From: Tritrichomonas musculus
Taxonomy: Eukaryota; Parabasalia; Tritrichomonadida; Tritrichomonadidae
Reading direction: 5' to 3'
NCBI GenBank assembly: GCA_039105265.1
Contig: JAPFFF010000010.1
Location: forward strand, 3,596,001 to 3,660,000
DNA: 64,000 nucleotides
The position numbers and the translations under genes were made by a program. Of the stretch, positions 42,501 through 51,037 are shown in pieces. Every line of letters begins with the position of its first letter. Positions within the stretch are counted from its first letter, which is position 1. The notes beneath the pieces were generated by a model. It did no database searches. It saw only the letters and a list, made by a program, of their open reading frames with translations, and was not told where the DNA came from.

Positions 42501-42888
42501 ATTGACATTAGTCAGAGATCAGAAGCCATTCTTAAATTCAGCAGGCTTGAAGCTTGATCTTTCAATCAACAACATCGAACACGATAGATTCCAACAGTTC
42601 ACTTTTGGCAAAGATAATGACGATACAGTTATCAATTCAATTGTTAAAGATGCAATGGTTTGGGATGTTGCCGATCACTACAATTTGAACCCACCTGAAG
42701 GAACGCCTTTCTATTGCTTCCCATTCCACGGAAGGCATAATCAGCACTTCCTTTACATGGATGGAATGATTTATGCTCAGCAAAACGGTCAAGTTGTTAC
42801 ATATGTCGGAGGCGATGTTCCTTTCGTAATGATGGCTCCAAGCCAGATCCTCAGGGATCGTCAAACATTTGACATCACATTTTTCTAA
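36544..42888 (+). CDS. Giant CH-domain coiled-coil protein (actinin/fimbrin-like head, repeat rod, C-terminal globular domain)
   Basis: A 2,114-residue protein. Residues ~8-125 and ~150-245 look like a tandem pair of calponin-homology domains (QKKVFTRWVNFQLKE...LTNGVSLVQLARTLT; KKVIMTWANDRLSNYPNIQNYTPYGLMLCALLDSY), the usual actin-binding head. A rod of >1,400 residues follows. Its first part is built from ~100-residue units with SLSKSLTESQ and AEIDQLK motifs; its second part is Ala/Lys/Glu-rich coiled coil. Near residue 1780-1880 lies a NANTRAIT-type Asn/Thr minisatellite. The last ~160 residues are globular (FYCFPFHGRHNQHFLYMDGMIYAQQNGQVVTYVGG) and loosely resemble a ricin-type trefoil, which is inference. 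It is probably an actin cross-linking or scaffold protein. The reading frame is intact. Confidence 0.85.
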   Translation: MNGLTKVNDEWIPLQKKVFTRWVNFQLKEQPESKINDISKDLTNGVSLVQLARTLTRKETPRGWSKQPKRNLDMVMNNDLAIEMFTKDGVNFVGISGKDVSDNNEKLILGLIWTLILYYTIGGAADYSDSSSKDNNAQAVKSSKNNKKVIMTWANDRLSNYPNIQNYTPYGLMLCALLDSYVPEKINYFSLNPGDSLHNAELATNVMNELGIPVFVDPEESVKYNNQVDEKSLLTQLSSAKRVLDNLQFNSRSTEKVTQSHEMTTSTQESSTIQTDSSINQSLSQSSVNKELLKIESNINQGQIEAAASQSQIESTSNNTQVESSSASKFKSELVADYDVIVPSQITAVSTISNESNAEIERLTKELQIARDEISILKEAKAKAIIESHTLTDTIAKMEQELRESRETTGIVESLRQTLSNTEAEMQAIEKAKEAAEESARSESKAKIEAQNQVEQLRKELDALKADNKVKQEEIVKSQSDTSEAISQLQTETKQRSEFQAEIEKLQKELAETKVSSKAEIDRLTQLLSQAEAKIASLTKELSESQNKVQEEANSLSQALEEAKKESIAQSQSKTEIDQLKKSLAESESKVASLSKSLTESQSKAEANAKSLSDVLNQAKQDSIAQSQSKTEIDQLKKSLAESESKVASLSKSLTESQNQAATNAKSLSDALNQVEQGAIAQSQSKTEIDQLKIALSESETKVASLSKSLTESQSKSQADSKSLFEFQTQSRNEIEQLKKSLADSEAKVASLSKSLTESQNEAQANAKSLSNALDQVKQESIAQSQSKAEIDQLKIALSESESKVESLSKSLSESQADSKSFSEFQSKSKLEMEQLRQNLADSEAKVASLSKSLTESQNEAQANAKSLTNALDQVKQESIAQSQSKTEIDQLKIALSESETKVASLSKSLTESQSKSQADSKSLVEFQTQSRNEIEQLKKSLADSEAKVASLSKSLTESQNEAQANAKSLTNALEQVKQESIAQSQSKAEIDQLKIALSESESKVASLSKSLSESQADSKTFSEFQSKSKLEMEQLRQNLADSEAKVASLSKSLTESQNEAQANAKSLSNALEQVKQESIAQSQSKAEIDQLKIALSESESKVSSLSEALSQTQGKADAEAKSLSDEVSRLQSQSKLQIDELRRQLAESQAKVTSLSEEIARVQNDSQISIQEMKNILAETEQKNAKENRRLSQLYSESEKYRNALSKALKETEKQLKKRTDQEGTIKKLQAELTKTREDLRSYETQCKSAIAAKEKLSAEYASLKISKANADANVVTFKIALEKAESQLANQREANVKANEQLKSMKISQAKSDLTVDTFKKELAKAHEKQSENEASLRAAIEQQNKAKEQAQESSLSQQRQLKKVQDELFSLRKEVEELRAEKDQMQKTNEDSLYAKYRAESLLQAMKIAKEQAEDSNDQLRNAKEKAENQLAIEKKAHLKTKCELRDVQATVKRYEAKVAIHIEEKEKAEAIADETRKAKDRAMSNIVAIKMAKSKAEDEAAAFKRAKEKAIADANAAKEAKKRAEEEAFNQKTVALQAQNKAAQMKAEKEMIEQRAIMQRKVDLKQSEALRLAKTQAEKEASKQKEARERIESKIYYVIKQTKKAQNELSAQKETIEKAQAEVEAHREAKLKAEEEVIAQQEAKKKVEAELIAQKQLKESAEIQAKVHKEAQMRAEAEVLRAKQEKAKSDANAIELSKALTETQKTARAKAEADAQALSIAQSEKERLIQALRFAESEAQRLNSQLQKSAKTTTTTTTTTKITTTTNSTQIVNVRTNENSNTNTSTSAITNANTNTKAITNTNTNTRAITNANTNTNTRAITNANANTNTRAITNANTRAITNANANTRAITNANANTRAITNANTRAITDSSAKEITNANTTKRVDAEVEVQLQNNNSSNSSNVNSSTVYSNEEAAALSRALSQAWQKSRALGHPVDGNNRHYPSANFGLTMTLNKSDYNDGKKVDVNRVKKIDDEKVTLALTLVRDQKPFLNSAGLKLDLSINNIEHDRFQQFTFGKDNDDTVINSIVKDAMVWDVADHYNLNPPEGTPFYCFPFHGRHNQHFLYMDGMIYAQQNGQVVTYVGGDVPFVMMAPSQILRDRQTFDITFF
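38600..39840 (+). repeat. 600-bp direct duplication inside the rod of the CH-domain gene
   Basis: Bases ~38600-39240 recur at an exact offset of 600 (39200-39840), in frame. For long stretches (38641-38700 against 39241-39300; 39061-39120 against 39661-39720) the copies look identical; elsewhere they differ by a few bases. The unit equals 200 residues, or two ~100-residue rod units. Confidence 0.85.
41880..42175 (+). repeat. Coding minisatellite (Asn-Ala-Asn-Thr-Arg-Ala-Ile-Thr units)
   Basis: About ten units of the form AATGCAAACACAAGAGCAATTACA, with shorter AATACAAACACA variants, translated as NANTRAIT / NTNT. Unit number is likely to vary between strains. Confidence 0.8.
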
Positions 42889-43244
42889 GCTGTTTTACTT
42901 AGTTTAATATTATATAATAGATAATAGAAAATTTTATAGAGAATAAAAATGTATTATATTTTAAAATTAATTTTTTTTTTTTTTTTTTTTTTATTCCAAA
43001 AGAAATTGTGCCACAAACTTTTTGAGATAACTAATAGAAATAGAAAGAAAAAGAAATTGATCAATAATATTTACTGAGATATTCATGTTAAAAAAAGATT
43101 CTTCCTTTTGATGTAAATCTTTGTAAAAATTATGTAAAAATATGGGGAAATGCATCCTTTTTTTAATTTGCATAAATAACCTCATAAAAGAATTCCTCAT
43201 TATTCTATTTTTTCTCTCAAAAAGCTGAGGCACAATCTTTCCTC

Positions 43245-43289
<45 letters not shown>

Positions 43290-43482
43290 CTTTTTTCTAA
43301 TTTAAAAATTTTTATGATTAATAAAGAAAATGTGTTAAAGATTGCTGTTATTACAAAAATATATATGATAACATTTGGATTGTCAATTATTGAATGGAAA
43401 AAATATGATTTACACGTGATTATTTATGACATAAGTTTTTACTAAGTATTTAGTTACATTTAAAAGAATAATATTCTTTTAT
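42889..43482. other. Spacer with long A and T tracts
   Basis: About 0.6 kb. Contains a 40-base poly-A (43246-43285) and a ~22-base poly-T (~42970-42991). No supported gene. Confidence 0.45.
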
Positions 43483-44148
43483 CTATTCCGAAAACAATAT
43501 GTAATAATTGTTTGGCTTGAAATTCAGTATCTTATTCTTCAGTTTTCTAATTTCATTTGTATTTTTGTTATTGTTTTTGGCCGCGCTTAACGATTTCTTT
43601 TCATTAGTTTCCAAATTAATATCAGAGCCAGTTTGGTGTAATGATAGTTGAACCTTCATTTGCCCAATTACTTTTCGTTTAATTGTGTTTTTTGAAGAAA
43701 TCTCAAAATCATCGGTGAATCCTTTTGCTCGTGCCTCATAAAATTCTTTCTTTTGTTCTTCGCTTGTTTGAAAAATATTGAATGCTTGAATTTTATTACA
43801 AATCGCATTCCTTTTTGGATTTTGGTCATTATTGCAAACTTTTGGCAAGTCGTCATGGCCGATGTACGACATTGCAATTCTTTTAGCTTTACTCTGAAAT
43901 GAAAATATAATTTTGTCCTTTTTATTTTTTTTTAAATTTTGTTTGTTTTGAAGTTTAACATTGATTGATGGTACCTGATGTGGAAATTTAATTTTTTCAA
44001 TTGGAATCTTGATGATGGTTTTTTGATGATCTGTTGATGATGATATTTTAATGATCAATTCATCATCTGTAATCAAATTATTAGGTAAATCTAATTCGAG
44101 AAAATGTATATTCAAAGCATATTGTCTAATTTGTTTTTTTGTGTTCAT
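43483..44148 (-). CDS. Protein of unknown function, paralogue of 49535-50314
   Basis: A 221-residue protein, start MNTKKQIRQYALNIHF. It aligns along most of its length with the protein at 49535-50314: NIHFLELDLPNN/NIHLIKFDLPHA, IKISS, IEKIKFPHQVPSINVK/AEKIKYSNQIASINVK, IAMSYI, EEQKKEFYEARAKGF/KEQKKEFYEAREKGF and SSKNTIKRKVIGQMKVQLSL/SSNNTIKRKVIGEMKIQLSL. The strand-rich first half followed by a helix resembles a C2-like fold, but I cannot name the family. It has no signal peptide or membrane segment. The two genes lie about 5.4 kb apart in opposite orientation with transposons between. Confidence 0.75.
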   Translation of the reverse strand: MNTKKQIRQYALNIHFLELDLPNNLITDDELIIKISSSTDHQKTIIKIPIEKIKFPHQVPSINVKLQNKQNLKKNKKDKIIFSFQSKAKRIAMSYIGHDDLPKVCNNDQNPKRNAICNKIQAFNIFQTSEEQKKEFYEARAKGFTDDFEISSKNTIKRKVIGQMKVQLSLHQTGSDINLETNEKKSLSAAKNNNKNTNEIRKLKNKILNFKPNNYYILFSE

Positions 44149-44648
44149 CGGTTTTATAAAAATGAAATATTTTATTATATAAAAAATTCAATATTGTTAA
44201 GATTTTACTTTTTATTAAAGTGCATTCAAATTTTTTTATATTTCTCAAAAAATTCAAAAGGTTAGATTTTGTTTTTCTCAAAAAGTAGCTTCTGATTTTA
44301 TGATTGAAGATAACAATAAAAATAATTATTTATTGTCTTTTAAACTCCATGTTCTTCTTTTTTATATTAATAGATTTAGTAAACTTAATGAGGACGAAAG
44401 GATTATAAAAAAATTGCAATTATTATTTTTTGATTAAATCAAATTTTTTCTTTTCTTTTATTTTATCTCGAATGTTAGACTATAGTCAATATAATATCAA
44501 TGCTCCCATCAAAAAGACAGTAAATAATCAATTATATACGAAAGAAATTTAATAAATATTTCATTGATTTTCAAAAAGTTTTTATCGTAGTATAGAATTT
44601 TTTAATTGTTAATTCATCATTTTTGTAGAATCAATAAATTATTTATTC
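44149..44648. other. AT-rich spacer
   Basis: About 0.5 kb between the unknown-function gene and the transposon cluster. Nothing supported. Confidence 0.35.
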
Positions 44649-44655
44649 ATATAAG

Positions 44656-44874
44656 CTAGGCTTTAAATAGGTGGACATTTTGATGTCAAAATGTCCAGAT
44701 CAATTAATATTTTAAAGTCCACGTGTCCAGTTTGCGGACATATGTCCACTTTCTCAAAATAAAAAAATTTTAAATTAAAATGTCCTAATCAATCAAGATG
44801 CCATTTTATTATCACAGAAAAAGTTAAGCTGTCGAAAAAAGTGGCATGTCCACCATGACCATTTAAAGCCTAGA
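44656..44874. mobile_element. 219-bp MITE with CTAGGCTTTAAAT ends
   Basis: Perfect 13-bp inverted ends, CTAGGCTTTAAAT and ATTTAAAGCCTAG, extended by GGTGGACAT-like text on both sides. The flanks show a 6-7-bp direct repeat, ATATAA(G), at 44649-44655 and just after 44874. Inside are several TGTCC(A) repeats and a near-palindrome (GGACATTTTGATGTCAAAATGTCC at about 44672). No coding capacity. The superfamily is unsure. Confidence 0.75.
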
Positions 44875-45865
44875 TATAAGTAAAAAAAAATATAGTCAAT
44901 TGACTTTTTCTGATATTTTGATGGATTTCAAAAATATTTTCAATGTAAAAATTTTTAATTAAAATATGGGAAGAAATCTTTGTTACGTAGGTTAGAACTT
45001 TTCTTATCAAAAAGGGAAATAAACTAATCAAAAAGTTTTGAGTTACATAAGATTTGAATGAGATTTACATACATACATAGGTTATTCTCGTTATTTTTTA
45101 TTCAAAAAGTATATTGAAAATTCAATTTATCAATGAAAAATCAATTAATTCGAATAATTCTTAAAACTTACGTAGGTTATTTTGAGATAACAGAATTTTT
45201 TCAATTGAGTTACATAAGTTATTTTACAATATTTAATTTTGACTTAAAAAGTTGAAATAATTACAAATAAATATTTTATTCATTGAGTTATATTTTCAAA
45301 AAACATAATATTTTTTATATATTTTTATATGTAATTTTTCAATAATCTCAAATAAAAATTTGATTCTTTAAAAAAAAATATTTTATCTTTATCTTTCGTT
45401 TTTCATTTATTTTATAAATGTTCATTCCAGTTTTTGTATTTTTAATTAATCATATTTTTATTTAAGTTTGTTAACTCTTCAAAATTTAGACTAATTATGA
45501 AATTTGTTTGTTCTTTTTTTTCTTATTTTGTTTTTTTGTTTATTATTTAAATTTTTATTATTAGATAATTTATTTATATTTCATAGATCAGTGTCACTGA
45601 TTCTGTGAATCATCATATATAAAATGATTTTGGTTAATCAAAATTATGCAAATTTAAATTTACATTAAATTAAAAATTGCCAGAAAAGCATAATAAAAAA
45701 TTGCAAAAGATTACATATTGGCATTTAAATATTTAAATTATAGATTGAAAAAAAAAAAATTAATAATATAATATATTATTATTGTGATAAATTGATAATA
45801 TATCTTATTATTCATGAGTATTAATGTTTAAGTGAAGAAAGAATTTGATAATTTTTATTTTAAAA

Positions 45866-46065
45866 ATCTGATCGTCTCTCAATTTATCACAATAATAATA
45901 TACTTTTGAGTATATCATTATTATTCAATTTTTAAAAACTAAATTAAAATATCTTTCAAAAATCTGATCGCATCTCAATTTATCACAATAATAATATACT
46001 TTTGAGTATATCATTATTATTCAATTTTTAAAAACTTAATTAAAATTTCTCTCAAAAAATCTGAT
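45866..46065. repeat. 96-97-bp tandem repeat inside the MULE
   Basis: The text ATCTGATCGTCTCTCAATTTATCAC... begins at 45866, 45962 and (partial) 46059, giving a unit of 96-97 bp. Each full unit holds the palindrome-like ATATACTTTTGAGTATAT. It lies between the transposase stop and the left end of the element, so it may be a subterminal binding region. Confidence 0.75.
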
Positions 46066-46174
46066 CGTCTCTCAATTAATATAATGATATAAGATAAGTA
46101 TAAATATGTTTATTTTATTTGTTGGGAGTTTCCTCCCAACAATGCACATCAATATCAATAAGCAAATGATCATT

Positions 46175-48134
46175 TTAATCAGATTTGAACTGATCTAAAA
46201 TCCTATTCATTTGTTGATTAATTATATTAGAATTGTTGTTCAAAGAATCTTCAAAAAGAAAACCATTGAATGATTCATTATTTTGTTCGTTATACTCGCA
46301 CCATTCTTCTGAGCCCTCATCAACAATATGCAAATCTGAATCAATTTGTCCATTATCACTTTTCTTCATATATGTTTCCACAATTTCATTCATCAATTCA
46401 TATATTTCGTCTTTTTTAGAAAGGAATTTTTTATATTTCAACGGTTCATTATCACGAGATCTAATTTCTCTTAAATTTTTCATATCAAAAGCATATAGAT
46501 CATAACAAAATTTTTCTACAGAAGATGTAGTTTCCAATGCAGAATTTAGTCTTTTGTGAAATGATTCAAGGGCGCAATTCGTTAAAATTGCCTCATCAAT
46601 ATGTTCTCCTACATGCCATATTTCTTTGTTTCTTAACCAAACTTTTTGAAAGTACAACAAAAACTGATTAACTTCTGAATGAATATCCAATAATTTATTT
46701 GTAAATTTATTTAATTCATTCCATTTTAAGTATGGTGAATATAGTAAAACATAAAGAACCTTTTTCATTTCTTCTGTAACATTTTTTTTTGGATAGTATT
46801 TAGAAAAAGTTTTGACAAGGCATTGAGAAAAATGGAAAAGACATCCTTGAATTTTAATGTGGTGTGATAATTCTTCTTCTAAATGAAATAAATTTATTGT
46901 ATCTGAAATTGATTTCATCAAAGCTCTTTCAAAGTCAGTAATTACAACTTTAAGTCTTAAATTATGAAGTGAACTTATGATTTGACTGAGGAAAAGTTGA
47001 AAACCTTTTACATAATCGTCCTTTTTTTTTACTTTTTAACAAGATGTGCCCACAGGTTAGATAAACTTTATCAATTAAATTGACGCCCATTATATTCAAT
47101 ACTTGCTCAAAACCTTGAGGCGCGGTTTTAAATGTTCCATCCACTAACCAAATGTCTGCTTTAATCAAAAAGTTCTCATGCAGATCAGTCATTAATATTA
47201 ATATACCACTCATTTCGTCATAAATTCTTCCCCATAATCTTTGGTGGCTGGGATTAATGTCATCCTTCATTAGTTTCAAATGTGCTAAATTTCCAGAGTG
47301 CTCTGGTCTTAAATCCTTTATCCAATATTGGATTTGATTTTCTGTACACATATAATTCCATTTGAGGGTTTCATAGTGCAAATCTCTAATTGAACAGTTT
47401 CTGTTTTTTAAATAAAATTCTCTAACCTCATTTCTTATGAAATAGATCAAATCTTTATGAAATGTTTGCTTTTCAAGGTTTTCAATATTGCATTCAATTC
47501 CAGCATGATTCACAATATCTTCCTTTTTTGGTAATTCTAAATTATTATTTCGTAATATTCTTCTTGCTTTACAGCCAATTGTATTTATGTGCTTGTTGAC
47601 ACAATAATAATATGCAGAATCATTATTGTAATAATCAAATTTATAGATGTGGTTATTATCATATACAAATTGTGGAAATTTAGATCGTTTTAAAAGAATA
47701 TTAATTTTATGATTGGAAAATATTTTTGATCTTTCACCTGCATAAAGAAGCCAGCACTTTTGCGTTTTATCTTCATTTGAAAGCTCTTGAGGTTTGAAGT
47801 ATTGAGGAAGTTGATAGTTTTGAGGAAGTTGATAGTTCTGATGAGGTTGATAGTTTTGAGGAAGTTGATAGTTCTGATGAGGTTGATAGTTTTGAGGAAG
47901 TTGATAGTTCTGATGAGGTTGATAGCTTTGAGGAGACTGATAACTTTGAGGAGGTGGAAAATATTGAGAAGGTTGAAAATTTTGAAGAGGTTGATAATTT
48001 TGAGGAGGTGGGTAGTATTGAGGAGGTGGATATATTATGAGCTGTATATTTGATTGAGGTCCCTGGGAAAATTGAGTTGAATATGATTGAGGTGCCTGGG
48101 GAAATTGAGCTGCAGAAGTCGGCAATTTCTTCAT
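46175..48134 (-). CDS. MULE transposase with FLYWCH-type zinc finger (one frameshift)
   Basis: Read from 48134: about 115 residues of Pro/Gln/Tyr-rich repeats (QNYQLPQNYQPH units), then a FLYWCH-like zinc finger (YKFDYYNNDSAYYYCVNKHINTIGCKARRI...HAG), then the MULE DDE core. The first Asp is in ADIWLVDGTFKTAPQGFEQVL, the second in VITDFERA, the C2H-like block is CLFHFSQCLVK, and the Glu is in NCALESFHKRLN. The two parts (48134-46962 and 46921-46175) are in different frames. The shift lies near a run of nine T at 47022-47030 (A-run on the coding strand), so a one-base slip or a sequencing error is likely. It moves the element by cut and paste. Apart from that slip it looks whole. Confidence 0.85.
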
Positions 48135-48555
48135 TTTAATTTTACCTTAACCTATGTAAATTGATTGAAAAATTGTGAAAATTAAAAAGATAACCTACGT
48201 AAATTGATTGAAAAATTGTAAATAATTCTCAAATAACCTATGTAAGTCTTGAGAATTATTTAAATAAATACAAATATTCAATATAAACTTATGTAACTCA
48301 ATAGAAAAAATTCTGTTATCTCAAAATAACCTACGTAAGTTTTAAGAATTATTCGAATTAATTGATTTTTCATTGATAAATTGAATTTTCAATATACTTT
48401 TTGAATAAAAAATAACGAGAATAACCTATGTATGTATGTAAATCTCATTCAAATCTTATGTAACTCAAAACTTTTTGATTAGTTTATTTCCCTTTTTGAT
48501 AAGAAAAGTTCTAACCTACGTAACAAAGATTTCTTCCCTAAAATATTGATATTAA

Positions 48556-48886
48556 GGGACCACTATCATATTTTTTTGTAAACATTTCAATATTGAGAAA
48601 ACTCATAGAAAAGAAAATTCAATAGTTGTTATCTCGGAAAAAGTTTAAAACTTTAAAATTTCACCATTCCGATCATTTTTGAAATATTTTTACATCCTTT
48701 CAACTTTTAAATTTTTATTGAAAAAAGGGAATAGTCTTAAAAGAAGAATAGAAATAAATGATATGTAATTTATATAATTTATATATACCAAAATATAGCA
48801 AAAATACTCAAGAAATAATTTTTTTTAAGTCAATTAATTTTGTGATAACTCATAGAATTTTTAACATAGAATTTGATAGTGGTCCC
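48556..48886. mobile_element. 331-bp TTAA-flanked MITE
   Basis: Perfect 13-bp inverted ends, GGGACCACTATCA, flanked by TTAA on both sides (48552-48555 and 48887-48890), with a further shared CTCATAGAA block about 45 bases in. It lies only 17 bases from the right end of the MULE. Its TTAA|GGG edges recall the element at 19621. Confidence 0.65.
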
Positions 48887-48890
48887 TTAA

Positions 48891-49038
48891 ATTAAAATTT
48901 CACAATAAATAAAGGAAAACTATATTTATAAAGCAATTATAAGAATAAAATTTGATATAATAATATCGGATACAAGAAAATTAATGAATTTATTACTCCA
49001 ACATATTCAATAATTAAAAAAAATCACCTTTAAAGGTG

Positions 49039-49070
<32 letters not shown>

Positions 49071-49503
49071 TATTAAATTAAAATAATAAAAAGTAATGAA
49101 TATATTTTAATAATTTGGTATCGATGGTGCTAAACTATTGTTATAATCTCTTTATCAAAAAATTCTTTCAAAAATTTTTGACTCTTAAATTTGAAATGAT
49201 TATTTTTTATTTTTCAAAAATTGATAATTATCAAGATTATTTAAAATTTTCTCCATTTTGTACCAAATGTTGTTATTTAACATAACATCATGATAATAAG
49301 CATAAGCTTTTATTATGCTTTCAGCTAATACCATTCAAAAAATATCATTGAATAGATAATTGAGAGTTTTTATTTTTGCGGTATTGATTTCATTCAAAAA
49401 ATTGAAAAATTGAGATAAATCATCAAATAAACATATGAAAAGTTAAGTTGATCCTTTGAAAAAATTAAAATTTTATGGATAGATAAAAAGAATGATTTTG
49501 ATC
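48891..49503. other. AT-rich spacer with a 30-base poly-A
   Basis: About 0.6 kb; poly-A at 49039-49068 just after a small AAATCACCTTTAAAGGTGA hairpin-like stretch. No supported gene. Confidence 0.4.
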
Positions 49504-49508
49504 TCATT
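49504..49508 (+). promoter_or_regulatory. Initiator-like TCATT
   Basis: TCATT 31 bases upstream of the ATG at 49535. Confidence 0.3.
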
Positions 49509-49534
49509 TTATATTATTCTTGATAGAGGAAAAG

Positions 49535-50314
49535 ATGAAAAGTCAAGTTGGAAATTATTGCATGAATATTCATTTGATTAAATTCGATTTGCCTCATGCT
49601 TTAGTTAAAAGTGACGAAGTTTTAATTAAAATTTCATCATATCCTGAGAAACAAAAAGTGATTATTGAAGTTCCTGCTGAAAAAATTAAATATTCAAATC
49701 AGATTGCATCCATTAATGTTAAAATTCCAAAAGATGAAAATATAAAAGAAAGAACAGAAAAAATTGTATTTTCATTTGAGAGTAAGGATAAAATGGGTCG
49801 AGAACGAAACATTGCCATGTCATATATTCGTTCTGATGAGTTTCCAAAAGTTCAAGGAAATAATAATGAAGATAATTCAGAAAGTCAAATAATTTTCAAT
49901 AAAATTCAAACATTTAATATATATCAAACTACTAAAGAACAAAAGAAAGAATTTTATGAAGCACGTGAGAAGGGTTTCATTGGTAAATTTGAAATATCTT
50001 CTAACAATACTATCAAACGAAAAGTCATTGGAGAAATGAAAATTCAATTATCTTTGTATCACATTGATCCTGAAATTAATTCTTCGTTCAACAATGGCAT
50101 TATTTCTTGCAATTCTAATTCTTATCATCAAGAATTCAATAAAGTCAGCAAAGATAATAACAAAGATGAAAAAGCCTTTCAATTCAAAGAAGAATATAGG
50201 CCAGAAAAGCATGTCAATTATAGCCATGAAGATAATGAATTTCAAATGATGAAATCTAAGAATACATTCAAAGCTAATCATAAAAACAATAATCAATATG
50301 AACAATTCTTTTAA
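49535..50314 (+). CDS. Protein of unknown function, paralogue of 43483-44148
   Basis: From the ATG at 49535 (MKSQVGNYCMNIHLIKFDLPH) the product has 259 residues. It shares the whole body of the protein at 43483 (see there) and differs by a longer, Asn/Lys/Glu-rich tail after about residue 180. The conserved part is strand-rich with an exposed helix EEQKKEFYEAR-type (here KEQKKEFYEAREKGF). The C-terminal tail is low-complexity. No membrane segment. Family not recognised. Confidence 0.75.
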   Translation: MKSQVGNYCMNIHLIKFDLPHALVKSDEVLIKISSYPEKQKVIIEVPAEKIKYSNQIASINVKIPKDENIKERTEKIVFSFESKDKMGRERNIAMSYIRSDEFPKVQGNNNEDNSESQIIFNKIQTFNIYQTTKEQKKEFYEAREKGFIGKFEISSNNTIKRKVIGEMKIQLSLYHIDPEINSSFNNGIISCNSNSYHQEFNKVSKDNNKDEKAFQFKEEYRPEKHVNYSHEDNEFQMMKSKNTFKANHKNNNQYEQFF

Positions 50315-51037
50315 AATTGTATTATCTAAGTATATTATAAAAAAGTTGAATGAATTAATTATTATTTTTAACCAAGTTTTTGAAGTTTTCATCTAAATGT
50401 ATATCTATATTTGCCGATATGATTAAATTTTGAAGAAAAAAATCAAGAAAAATGGCCTCATAACACATAATAAAAGTAAAATATATGAATAAATATAAAT
50501 AATGAAATAAAAAATGATGTTTACTAGTAAAACTCAGCATTTGAAAAAATCTAATTTGTTTAAATTGGCAAAATCAAAAATTTAAATGAAGAGTAAAAGT
50601 TCTTTATTATTTTATTGCTTGTTTTCTGTATTTTTATAACTTTGTTTATCTTTGAGCTTTATATTAGTATATAGATATTATTAATTTGGAATAAAAATTG
50701 AACAGTAGCATTTATTATCTTGAAAATTGCGCAATGAAATATCTACCAGTGATTTATATTAGTTGATTTTTCTAATAAGCAAATTGTTTGCTTTAATCGC
50801 ATAATTGACTAATTTGAAAAATTTCCAAAAATTATTAAAAAATACGTTTTTATTTAATTTCAATTGCTAAATAGCCAAACATGTTCAAAAAGTGACTCGT
50901 CCATTTATATTTGGCCGATGATAGAAGGTGAAAATTGACCTATAACTGTCCGGTCAATTCCGATTTTCCCAAAATTATTAACAAAAGTTAAGTTTTCTTC
51001 TTTTCAAAACCCTCATTCTTTCCCCAAATCGACGTTA
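50315..51037. other. Spacer between the unknown-function gene and a DDE element
   Basis: About 0.7 kb. From about 50885 the base composition becomes more GC-rich, as in the neighbouring element, so the element's outer limit may lie here. No gene supported. Confidence 0.35.

Larger units (their letters stand above)
44968..48538 (-). mobile_element. Mutator-like (MULE) DNA transposon, complete ends
   Basis: A 3,571-bp element. The left end (GGGAAGAAATCTTTGTTACG...) is repeated inverted at the right end for about 253 bp (44968-45221 and 48286-48538), with only one difference that I found. Both sides are flanked by the same 8 bases, TAAAATAT (44960-44967 and 48539-48546). The element holds one transposase gene on the minus strand. 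The near-identical ends imply a recent insertion. Long inverted ends plus an 8-bp duplication fit Mutator-like elements. Confidence 0.92.
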
